IMG/VR virus record: IMGVR_UViG_3300017991_000060
Span: 53,866-117,865 of that record
Length of the DNA: 64,000 bases
Source of the DNA: a virus
Strand: one strand, 5' to 3'
Both the position numbers and the translations under genes were made by a program. The notes under the pieces were generated by a model that saw only the letters and a list, made by a program, of their open reading frames with translations, did no database searches and was not told the origin of the DNA. Positions within the stretch are counted from its first letter, which is position 1. The number at the start of each line of letters is the position of its first letter. Of the stretch, positions 25,491 through 33,572 are shown piece after piece.

Positions 25491-27770
25491 TCACCGAATG
25501 CGACGACCGGCCGCTTCGGCATTCTGCACCCAGTCGCCCATCGTCGTGTACTCCATCTCGCCGGACTCCACATCGAGCACGATGGTGGCGCTGTACGTGT
25601 CGCCGGTGTTGATGTACTCCGCGATGATGTCGCCATGGTAGTTGTCCCACGGGTCGTCGTCATCCTCGGAGGCGCGGATCACCTCGACACCGAAGCCGCC
25701 CACCAAGTCGTTGATGCGCCACAAGATGTTGGACGCCTGCCGCGAGCTACCACCGCGGCGCATCAGGCTGATGACCTTGCGCGCGGTGCCCTCGTCCTCG
25801 ACGAAGCCGTCCCGGATCATCTCGGACGGGCTGGGAGGGCGGGTGGCCTCTGCCAAGTCGTACTCCATCTCGTAGAAGTCGGAGTCCATGTCGAGGTCGT
25901 ACTCGGAGACGCGCCCGATGGGGCCGCGGCCCCGGCCGACGCCCATCCCACGCCCGCGCCCACCGGACCTGATTCGGCGGCCTGGCGTCGGGCAGGACTC
26001 TTCCTCGTCGTCCTCGTCGTCGGCCTCTTCATCATCAACCTCGGCGTAGTAGGACTCCTCCTCCGGCTCGTCGTCTTCTTCGTCGTCTTCTTCGTCGTCT
26101 TCTTCGTCGTCGTCTTCCTCGTCCTCCTCGTCCATCATGTCATCGTAGTCGAAGAGGAGTTCAGGGTCGCCGTACTCGTCGAGCTCCACATCGTCCGGGT
26201 CGAGGTCGAGGTCGATGTCCTCCGGGTCGTTGAGTGCGGGCTCGTCCATCGGGGTCCCGCTCATCTCCGCGAGGGACACCTGGCCGACGGTCATCTGGTA
26301 CACGGGAATACCAAGGTCAGCGTTGTAGTTCTCGTCGTCGATCTCTTCGACGCCTTCTCTCACGCGAAGCCTGGCCATCTCGCTCTCCTCCATGATCTCG
26401 ACGCCAGCGGCATCGAGGACGCGCCGGATGTGATCCACGGCCTGCTTGGTGTCGCTGTAGCCGGTGTGCACCGTGACCACGCCATTCGCGTTGTCCACCC
26501 CAAGGAACCCGGCCTTGGACAGCGCGCTCGCCGCCTGGTCGGCCTCCTTGGAATTGTTGAAGTCGTCCAGGCGCACGGTAGTGCCGTCGATAATTCCGGT
26601 GTCGCGGATCATGTAAGACTCCGCTTTGCCGCCCTTCTTCTTCGGCGGCGGCACCTTCATCCTTTTCCTACGGGCCGCGGAGATGGCCGCGGCGACCGCA
26701 CGCTTCTGGGGGTACTTCTTGCCCTTCTGGGGTCCTTTGGACGGGCCGCGCTTCACCAGCTTGCCGACTTCCTTGCTGATGAACTCGCGGGCCTTCGGGG
26801 AGTAGGCGCGCTTCTTCTTCGCCTTCTTCTCGACGATGCCCATCTCCGAAAGGACCGCCTCACCCACCACACGGGCGAGGTGCGTCTCCGCGGCGTCCTT
26901 GCACGCCTGGCGCGTCCTAAGCCCACTAGCGATGAGGGTCGGCCGGAGGTTGTGGATGTGGAGGTACACGTCCCAGGTCCCATCGTTGTCGTAGGCGCGA
27001 TAGTGCCCGGCTTCGTCCGGGGTCGAGAGGATAAACTCGTTGTACCCCGTCGGCACGACGCCGCCACCAGCCATCTCGCCAGCTTCGGAGATGTCCCGCT
27101 TCAGGGCTTCCTCCGTCTCCTGGAGGGCCATGACGTGGGCCTTCGCCTCGTCTCCGCCGCACGACTCCAAAAGCGCCTGGCGGGACTCCGCGATCCTACG
27201 TGCGGCCACCTCGGAACCTGGGGTGCTCTCGTCGAGCACGCAGTCCCAGGTGACGGGCTCGAAATCCTCCTGGACGACATCGACCCCCTCCACCGTGATG
27301 GTGGAGCCGTTGCCCCTAGAGGAAAGCCCAAAGCCCGCGCGGTCCTCGATGTAGTTGCTGACGATCTTCCCGTCCGGGGTGCTCATCGTCTCGAACACGA
27401 TGTACACCTCGCCGTCCTTATCCGGCGGGCGGACCTCGGTGATGATAACCGCGCCCTTATCCATCGAGGAACGGCCAGTGCTCGGGTGCTCCAACTGACC
27501 GATGACCCTACGCCGCTTCACCTTCTCCATGAAAGAGCTGCGCGGGTGGGCGTGGCGGCCCCAGGTCGTCTCGGCCGGGTACCGCCGGTTGTTCTTGTTC
27601 TTCCCCAAGCCGCGCCCCGTGGACTCCACGAAGCAATGCTGGGCCTTCACCGGACCCACACGATACCGGCCGCGGGGGAGCTTCTTGATGATGTCGCTCG
27701 ACTCGTCGAGCCGGGTCAGGTCGATCCAGAACGTCTCTTTGAGGGCGCGGCGCTGCGCTGTGATCGTCAT
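25491..27770 (-). CDS. Prohead serine protease (T4 gp21-like) with long C-terminal extension
   Basis: Residues 1-200 contain the gp21-type protease: KNNRRYPAETTWGRHA, then RRRVIGQLEHPS with His95, a strand AVIITEVRPPDKDGEVYIVF, and AGFGLSSRGNG with Ser150/Ser151. His in E/D-HP and Ser in SSRG are the catalytic residues of this family, which cleaves scaffold and core proteins during head maturation. The family is normally about 200-230 aa; here it is 759 aa. The extension has a Lys-rich part (315-382) with YPQKRAVAAAISAARRK, an AES at 383-385, a run of Asp/Glu near 505-550 and a Gly/Arg-rich segment. It begins in an ATGA overlap with the 145-aa gene. Confidence 0.85.
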   Translation of the reverse strand: MTITAQRRALKETFWIDLTRLDESSDIIKKLPRGRYRVGPVKAQHCFVESTGRGLGKNKNNRRYPAETTWGRHAHPRSSFMEKVKRRRVIGQLEHPSTGRSSMDKGAVIITEVRPPDKDGEVYIVFETMSTPDGKIVSNYIEDRAGFGLSSRGNGSTITVEGVDVVQEDFEPVTWDCVLDESTPGSEVAARRIAESRQALLESCGGDEAKAHVMALQETEEALKRDISEAGEMAGGGVVPTGYNEFILSTPDEAGHYRAYDNDGTWDVYLHIHNLRPTLIASGLRTRQACKDAAETHLARVVGEAVLSEMGIVEKKAKKKRAYSPKAREFISKEVGKLVKRGPSKGPQKGKKYPQKRAVAAAISAARRKRMKVPPPKKKGGKAESYMIRDTGIIDGTTVRLDDFNNSKEADQAASALSKAGFLGVDNANGVVTVHTGYSDTKQAVDHIRRVLDAAGVEIMEESEMARLRVREGVEEIDDENYNADLGIPVYQMTVGQVSLAEMSGTPMDEPALNDPEDIDLDLDPDDVELDEYGDPELLFDYDDMMDEEDEEDDDEEDDEEDDEEDDEPEEESYYAEVDDEEADDEDDEEESCPTPGRRIRSGGRGRGMGVGRGRGPIGRVSEYDLDMDSDFYEMEYDLAEATRPPSPSEMIRDGFVEDEGTARKVISLMRRGGSSRQASNILWRINDLVGGFGVEVIRASEDDDDPWDNYHGDIIAEYINTGDTYSATIVLDVESGEMEYTTMGDWVQNAEAAGRRIR

Positions 27771-28204
27771 CGGAGCCTGCCCCTACCTTCCAAGTACTGC
27801 CTGAACGGAGACGACGGAATCGGCCGCTTCCGTCGCATGAACGAGAAACGCGGCACCCCAGCCGACGCCTCCTGGAGCTGACGTTGACGCCTCCCCTTCG
27901 CCACGAACCGCTGTAGTGGGGTCGGCTCGTCGATGTCCGGTATCTCCTCGATGTCGCCGGTCCTGGTGTCGAACCGGATGTGCTGCGCCGCGCTGAGGGA
28001 CTCCTTCAAGTCGCGCTCCCTCGGAAGGTGGATGAACCACGCGAGGTGCTCCTGAAGGTCCATCCGGATGAGGTAGGTTTCGGACGCCGTGAAGTCGTCG
28101 TTCGGCACCTGGAGCACCACGCGGGGGTCCGTCGGGTGATCGCGATGGAACAGGACCACCTTCGGGAGATCACCCACCTTCGGCAACGGGAGCCGCTTCG
28201 CCAT
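27767..28204 (-). CDS. Hypothetical protein upstream of the protease
   Basis: This 145-aa protein has a beta-rich N-terminal half (DLPKVVLFHRDHPTDPRVVL, then ETYLIRMDLQEHLAWFIHLP) and a basic C-terminal half (LQRFVAKGRRQRQLQE, FSFMRRKRPIP). Its stop overlaps the protease start (ATGA), so the pair is probably coupled. A prohead-associated role is possible, but I recognise no family. ATG 28204 has a GAGGT ribosome site inside the end of the preceding gene. Confidence 0.4.
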   Translation of the reverse strand: MAKRLPLPKVGDLPKVVLFHRDHPTDPRVVLQVPNDDFTASETYLIRMDLQEHLAWFIHLPRERDLKESLSAAQHIRFDTRTGDIEEIPDIDEPTPLQRFVAKGRRQRQLQEASAGVPRFSFMRRKRPIPSSPFRQYLEGRGRLR

Positions 28205-28207
28205 CAC

Positions 28208-29281
28208 CTACCTCAGCAGAGAGTCCCATTCGAGGAACACGTCAAGCGGACGGTACGAACATCCGTGCTCGTAGTTCACGGTGACGTTGCCAGCCACAGC
28301 GGCGGCGTTCAGATCGACGTGCCACGCCCCGGTCTGGTAGTCCACCTGGCCGTCGCCTCCCGCGCCGACCAGACGGCCCGCACCGTCGTCGCGAAGCACA
28401 CCGGCCCCGCCGGTGAGCGTGACGACGATGGAGCCCGGAACCAGGTTCTCGTGCCCGTTCGGCCAGAGGGGAGGCGCGGCGGCGTTCGACTCCACCACCG
28501 TCTCACCACCTACGGCCGTGAATAGGGTCGCGCCAGCCACGGCCATGCCAGCCCACCGCATCCGGAGCAGTTCGCGGTTGGCCTCGGCCACCCCACCCGG
28601 CATCGGGAGGAGGTGCGTCGCCCGGCCCTTCTGCGCCAGCGAACCGGCCTGGGCCGGGGCGAACGCGGCGTACGTCGGGACGTGCTGCGTCTCCTCGATG
28701 CTGTCTCCGCCGACCACGTTCAGGACCCGCGTGCGCGAACGGAACTGCACCCCGCCAACCGTGAAGGCCGCCGGGAGCGGTGCGCGCTCGAACAGATAGG
28801 GTTGGACGTTCACGCCGCCGTTCAGCGTCTCGCCGCCGGACAGAGGACCCTCAGCTACGAAGGCTTCCGAGGGTACCAGCGTGATGACGGCCGCCGTCAC
28901 ATCCGCGATGGTGTACACGCCAGCGTTGAGGGGGCTGGTCACGACGAGCCGCATACCGGGGGCGTAGCCGTCCGCGATGAACGAACCGGCGCTCCTGGTG
29001 ACGGTGCTCGGCGGACCGGCCGCCCAGGTCAGCGTCGGAGGCCCGGCCGCCACCACTTCGGTAGGGCTGGGAAGTCCATCGCTGGCCTCGTTGAGTTCGG
29101 TGGGCCGGTCCACACGGGCATGGACCTGAGCCCCGACCGGGATATCCTCGAACACGAGAACGCCCGGCTTACGGCGAATGACGGGCCGCTCGCCGTTCGG
29201 AAGCACCGTCGCCAAGGCGAAGGTCCCGTCCTCCCCGCCGAGGCGGAGGCGCGCGTGCCTTTCGACTCTGATGACGCTCAT
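28208..29281 (-). CDS. Virion structural protein with IDY-TG module
   Basis: The 357-aa protein is beta-rich throughout. Residues 95-140 (TRSAGSFIADGYAPGMRLVV then YTIADVTAAVITLV) form a small domain often found in phage structural proteins. Residues 279-340 (LVPGSIVVTLTGGAGVLRDD, then GDGQVDYQTGAWHVDLN, VTVNYEHG) are one copy of the module that also occurs in the sheath and capsid. It lies between the large prohead-type proteins and the protease, so it may be a head decoration or appendage protein. Confidence 0.5.
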   Translation of the reverse strand: MSVIRVERHARLRLGGEDGTFALATVLPNGERPVIRRKPGVLVFEDIPVGAQVHARVDRPTELNEASDGLPSPTEVVAAGPPTLTWAAGPPSTVTRSAGSFIADGYAPGMRLVVTSPLNAGVYTIADVTAAVITLVPSEAFVAEGPLSGGETLNGGVNVQPYLFERAPLPAAFTVGGVQFRSRTRVLNVVGGDSIEETQHVPTYAAFAPAQAGSLAQKGRATHLLPMPGGVAEANRELLRMRWAGMAVAGATLFTAVGGETVVESNAAAPPLWPNGHENLVPGSIVVTLTGGAGVLRDDGAGRLVGAGGDGQVDYQTGAWHVDLNAAAVAGNVTVNYEHGCSYRPLDVFLEWDSLLR

Positions 29282-29312
29282 CAGGTGCCTCCTTCAGTGA
29301 GGGCCTCAGCTC

Positions 29313-30347
29313 CTACAGCCGGGGGTCGTTCGTGTACCCACCGGCGGGGAAGCCGCTGTACACCTCGTCCACCCGGAAGGGGTCCTCGCCGTGGTAGAAC
29401 CACTTGCAGACGAGCGCGGTCTGGGTGGCGCTCCGAGCCTCGCCCACGAGGGCCATCCGCGTGTCGGCCACGAAGCCCGCGCCGAGGGCCGCGTTGAAGA
29501 GCTCGGGGAGCGCGCCCATCGGGTCCATGAGCTTGCACCCGCCGCCCTTCGACACGAGCGAGGCGAAGGGGTTGAAGGTGTAGGCCGCGACGAAGTTGCC
29601 CGCGAGGGGGCCACCCGAGGAACCCGTCACCGTGACGATGCCGGTGGCGTAGTCGATGGAGCCCTGGACGGCTTCGTTGCCGGCCGTCGTCTCCACGATG
29701 TTCCCCTTGCCATCATCTGCGAAGGTGAGCGCGCCCGCGTTCGTGTTGAACGTGAGGGAGCCGGGGTTCACCCGCCCGAACCCGAGCTGGAACGTCTCGG
29801 GGAAGGCACCGGCGCACGCGATAGTCGTGGCCTGGGCCGGGCTCACGAAGTCGGTGAAGTCGGTGAAGTCGTAGGTCATCATCACGGGCTCGGTCGCCGC
29901 GCCGCCCCAAGTGAAGTCCACGAGGCCGTTCACGTAGTCGATGGAGCCGCGGACGTTCGCGGGGATGCCGTCGTCGTGGAGCACGCCGTTGCCATCATCC
30001 ACGATGTCGGCCAACGCGCCGCCCTCGACGATGCGGACGGTGCCCGCCACCACGGACCGCCACTGAAGCTTCCCGACGTAGCGGTTGCCGCCGACCGCGA
30101 AGGCCGTCAGCCACTCGTTCGTGCGGGTCTTCTGCGACTCGCCGTGACGAAGACGGAGGAGAGCGCATTCCTCGCCCACGTTGTGCGCGTGCACCGCGCT
30201 GACGTAGGAACGAACTCCGTTGGTGGGAACTGCCGGGGCGGCCTGAAGCACCTGCATGTTGCCCTGGGGCGGCACGCCCGTACGGTGCTCATCGTACCGA
30301 TCCCGGTGCTCGACGTACTGAATGCCGTTGAACACGTAGTTCGACAT
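29313..30347 (-). CDS. Virion structural protein with two IDY-TG modules
   Basis: The 344-aa protein carries two tandem module copies: residues 100-161 (AGTVRIVEGG, DDGNGVLHDDG, RGSIDYVNGLVDFTWGG) and 194-259 (NPGSLTFNTNAGALTFADDG, VQGSIDYATGIVTVTGSSGG). The N-terminal 95 residues and the C-terminal 80 (GALPELFNAALGAGFVADTR, TQTALVCKWFYHGEDPF) flank them. No enzyme motif is seen. The same module in the capsid and sheath suggests a surface protein of the particle. Confidence 0.5.
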   Translation of the reverse strand: MSNYVFNGIQYVEHRDRYDEHRTGVPPQGNMQVLQAAPAVPTNGVRSYVSAVHAHNVGEECALLRLRHGESQKTRTNEWLTAFAVGGNRYVGKLQWRSVVAGTVRIVEGGALADIVDDGNGVLHDDGIPANVRGSIDYVNGLVDFTWGGAATEPVMMTYDFTDFTDFVSPAQATTIACAGAFPETFQLGFGRVNPGSLTFNTNAGALTFADDGKGNIVETTAGNEAVQGSIDYATGIVTVTGSSGGPLAGNFVAAYTFNPFASLVSKGGGCKLMDPMGALPELFNAALGAGFVADTRMALVGEARSATQTALVCKWFYHGEDPFRVDEVYSGFPAGGYTNDPRL

Positions 30348-30360
30348 GGATCATTTCCTC

Positions 30361-30693
30361 CTACGCAAGCCCCAGGTCGCCTGGGGCACCGTTGATCTGC
30401 CGTGTCACCGAAACCGACACGTTGACGTTCCCGCCAGCGTGCAGAGCGATGAGCCGCCGGGTCGTAACCACGATCTGCCCGTTGCTCTGACCCGGATTCA
30501 CCGTCGCCGTCGTACCGGCGATGTCCGACCAGTTCACGCCATCGTCGGATTCCTGATAGACGATGGCCGCGGAGGCCACGCCGTCCAGGTTCTCCACCGT
30601 GACGTAGGGAGGGAGGTCGCCGTTGTTCTGGAACTCCACGACACGCGCCGCGATGGCAGGTGCGAGGTAAACAGCTCGTTTCGTGCTCTCCAC
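30361..30693 (-). CDS. Small beta-rich virion-like protein
   Basis: The 110-aa protein begins with GTG (30693). It reads as one beta-sandwich: VVEFQNNGDLPPYVTVENLD, AAIVYQESDDGVNWSDIAGT, IVVTTRRLIALHAGGNVNVS. The motif Y-x-E-S-D-D-G-x-N-W-x-D is common in small phage structural proteins that decorate capsids or fibres. It is followed by the two-module virion protein gene, with which it may be made. Confidence 0.45.
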   Translation of the reverse strand: MESTKRAVYLAPAIAARVVEFQNNGDLPPYVTVENLDGVASAAIVYQESDDGVNWSDIAGTTATVNPGQSNGQIVVTTRRLIALHAGGNVNVSVSVTRQINGAPGDLGLA

Positions 30694-30728
30694 GACTCAC
30701 TCCTTCCCCAAAACCCTACCAGAATCTA

Positions 30729-33560
30729 TCAAACGGTTCCAGCGGATGCCACGGACATCATCCGCTCCAGGTGCTCGGCAAGCACCCTGTGCCGAAGCTC
30801 TCCGAATTGCCGAAGGGCCTTGACTGCCTCCATGACAGTATCCTCGCGGACGCTGACCGATCCGTAGGCGTCCAGGGCCTCCACGAGCCGCGCCGGGATG
30901 TCCCTCGGATGCGCGCTCACGGAACGGAGGAGATCCCGGTCGCCGTCGGGCATCTCCAGGGAGAACACCTTGCTCCGAGCCATGCTCTCGGTGAGCCGGA
31001 GCATCTCGTGCACCTCCGCGACCTCGCGCGACGTGAGCCCAATGTCGGAGGTCTTCAACCGGATGTCCTCAGCCACCGTGATGTAGTTCTCGCCGCCGAG
31101 GATGCGGCCGGGGATATCGGTGCCGGCGAGGCGGCCGACCGCGGCGCGGACGGACTCCGAAGCGGCCGGTGGCGTCTCCGCGGGGGGCGGCGTCTCGGGC
31201 TTCTGCTCACCGGCCGGTACCTGGTTGCCGGGGTTGTCCGTAGGCGGGGCGGCCTCGGCCTCTCCGTTCTCGCCCTCCATGCCCTGGTGCTCCTCGCCAC
31301 CCTTGCCGCCGTTCTCGCCCTTGAACTGGTCGTTCGCCTTGTCGAGTGCCTCGGCGGCTGCCTTCACGTCATCGTTGAACCCGGCGACCTGGCCGCGGAG
31401 CTTCGTCACGGCCTTCGCGGCCTTCTTCGCCCCTACCGACTGGAGGAGCGATTCGAGGCGGACGAGCGAGTCCGTGGTGAGAGCGAAGGACGCCTGGCGG
31501 AGCTGCTTCAGCGCGGCGGCGGCATCCGCGAAGCCCTTGGCCGCCGCTTCACCCTCGGCCTCCTGGCCCACGTCAAGCTGCTCGGCCAACTCCGCCAAAC
31601 CACCCTGGATCCCCAGCTCTTGCTCGTGGTCCCTGGCGTATTGGACAGAGAGCCAGACGCGGAGCTCCTTCGGGAACATATCTCGGACGCTGCCGCCGAA
31701 CTCCTTCGCGTACTTCCTGGCTCCGGCGTCGATGAGGTACTGCCAGAGCTTCGGGGCCTTGGTCGGGTCGTAGCGGCCGGACTTCATCTTGCGGGCGATG
31801 TTCTGCTCGATGGACCGGCGCTGCCGGTACAGCTCGCGGTCGTTGTCGATGTAGAGCTCCAACTCCCGCGCGGCCGTCTCGTCCACGGCCTCGGACAGAG
31901 AGCCACCCTTCTCCAGATGGGCGATCATCTTCTTCACGATCTCGTCGGTGCGCTTCTTCGGGAGCTGCGCGAACCGGAGGAACTGATCCATCGAGATCCC
32001 GAGCGGCTCCAGCATCCCGGTGGAGAGCTGGCCGGTGGCCTTCAGCTTCGCCAGCGCGTCGGCCTTGGTCATCTTCTTCCTACGACCCTCGGCCATCGTC
32101 TTGCGCCGGTTGATCTCCTTCTGGATGGTGGCGAGGTCATCCAAGTACCATGCCTCGGCGGTGGGGTCGTGCCCCTGCATCGCCTTGGCGGCCTCATGGG
32201 CATCCCCCAGGGCGAAGTGGAGCTGGTCCATCGACATCTGGGCGTACTGCTGCTCCTTCTTGCGGAACGGGTAAGCCCCCTTCGTGCTAGCCCCCCCGAG
32301 CACTTCGTCGAGGGACACCTCACCGCGGAGAAGGCGCGCGGCCACAGACTCCTTCTTTGGCGCGGGTGCGGCGGGGGCGGCCGGAGCGGGCGGGGCCGGG
32401 GGCTTCTCCTCCTCCTCCCCCTCCTCGGGCTTCTCCTCGGGGGTAGGCGGGGCCTCGGGCTCCTTCGGCTCCTCGGGTCCCTCCTCTTCGGGTTCCTCCT
32501 CGGGCTTCTCGGGTTCCTCCTCGGGCTTGCGCTCCTCGGGCTTCCCGCCGGTGGTGCCCTGCTCCACCTGGGTAGCGAGGTTGTGGAGGAGCTTCGCGAG
32601 GGCTTGCTTCAGGACCGGCTCGGGTACCGTCGTGCCGTCGCTCAGCTTCACCTCGCCGTGCGTGGTGCCGCCCTCTTCGCCCTTCGGGACCTCGGTGGGC
32701 TCCTCGCGCTCCTTCGAGGGCTCGCTCTTGCTGGCGGCCGGGCTACCCGGCTGATCCTCGGGGCGCTCGTTCGAGACTCCGCGCTCCGCCTCCGCGCCGC
32801 CCTCGGCACCGGCCTCGGCCTCCCCTCCGGGGCGGACAGCATCATCCTGCTCCTGGAGCCCGAGACGACGCGCCGCCCAGGCCGGGATCATGTTCTGCTC
32901 GTGGAGGGCAGCCACCAAGTCGGCATCGACGCCGCCGATGCGCTTCCGCGGCACGGCGAGGCGCGCGATGCGGCCGGTGAACGACTCCTCGGGACCGGCG
33001 GTGCCCAGTACCCCTTCGTGAAGGCCCCTACGGGAGCGCATCACGAGGGCCTCTGCGATCCGATCCCACGCGATTCCGGCACGGCGCATGTCCTGGGGGA
33101 GCGCCGTGTCGATCCAGGCAAAGGCTTCCATGAGCGGATTCTCGGCCTTCACCCCATTGCAGATGTCCGCAAGATCGTCCAGGCCGACGTACTCGCCGCC
33201 GTGCGGTGCGGTGAACGACTCGCGGACCGCTTCGCCGTGCACGTTCACCACGTTCTCCGCGAACATCTCCCGGCCCTCGGCGGGAACGTGGTCATAGAAC
33301 CGCTTGGCGTCCGCCGCGGAGTCGAAGATGTAGGTTTCCCCGAGCGGGGAAAGCGGCTCGAACGTCCCGGCGGCCTGGAGGACCGCGAACAGCTCGTCAT
33401 CCTCCAGGGATTCCAGGGTGTCGATGACGGCCCGGCCACGCGGGCTAGCCTCCAACGCCGTACGGACGCTATCCCAGCACCAGAGCGTAGAGGGAGAAAC
33501 CTCCTCGGTGCTCTCCGCGAGCGCGCAGAACGTCTTGATGGCGAGTTCCAAACCCTTCAT
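30729..33560 (-). CDS. Very large putative prohead-core or internal head protein
   Basis: The 943-aa protein has a helical N-terminal region (residues 1-230), a long low-complexity Glu/Pro/Ala linker (about 235-420, with PEEEPEEEGPEEPKEPE and PAPPAPAAPAAPAP), a helical and basic middle, a second Pro/Gly/Glu-rich linker and a helical C-terminus. The motif KKESVAAR directly follows the first linker and ASESVRAA the second. That layout suggests a chain of units that can be cut by the prohead protease encoded downstream. I know no homologous family; internal head or scaffold function is inferred from composition and place. Confidence 0.45.
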   Translation of the reverse strand: MKGLELAIKTFCALAESTEEVSPSTLWCWDSVRTALEASPRGRAVIDTLESLEDDELFAVLQAAGTFEPLSPLGETYIFDSAADAKRFYDHVPAEGREMFAENVVNVHGEAVRESFTAPHGGEYVGLDDLADICNGVKAENPLMEAFAWIDTALPQDMRRAGIAWDRIAEALVMRSRRGLHEGVLGTAGPEESFTGRIARLAVPRKRIGGVDADLVAALHEQNMIPAWAARRLGLQEQDDAVRPGGEAEAGAEGGAEAERGVSNERPEDQPGSPAASKSEPSKEREEPTEVPKGEEGGTTHGEVKLSDGTTVPEPVLKQALAKLLHNLATQVEQGTTGGKPEERKPEEEPEKPEEEPEEEGPEEPKEPEAPPTPEEKPEEGEEEEKPPAPPAPAAPAAPAPKKESVAARLLRGEVSLDEVLGGASTKGAYPFRKKEQQYAQMSMDQLHFALGDAHEAAKAMQGHDPTAEAWYLDDLATIQKEINRRKTMAEGRRKKMTKADALAKLKATGQLSTGMLEPLGISMDQFLRFAQLPKKRTDEIVKKMIAHLEKGGSLSEAVDETAARELELYIDNDRELYRQRRSIEQNIARKMKSGRYDPTKAPKLWQYLIDAGARKYAKEFGGSVRDMFPKELRVWLSVQYARDHEQELGIQGGLAELAEQLDVGQEAEGEAAAKGFADAAAALKQLRQASFALTTDSLVRLESLLQSVGAKKAAKAVTKLRGQVAGFNDDVKAAAEALDKANDQFKGENGGKGGEEHQGMEGENGEAEAAPPTDNPGNQVPAGEQKPETPPPAETPPAASESVRAAVGRLAGTDIPGRILGGENYITVAEDIRLKTSDIGLTSREVAEVHEMLRLTESMARSKVFSLEMPDGDRDLLRSVSAHPRDIPARLVEALDAYGSVSVREDTVMEAVKALRQFGELRHRVLAEHLERMMSVASAGTV

Positions 33561-33572
33561 GGTTCCCTCTCT

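Noticed and set aside
22384-25641. Open frame of 1085 codons on the plus strand opposite capsid, scaffold and protease genes
   Set aside because: Same shadow effect; the opposite strand has clear capsid and scaffold-like products with ribosome sites.
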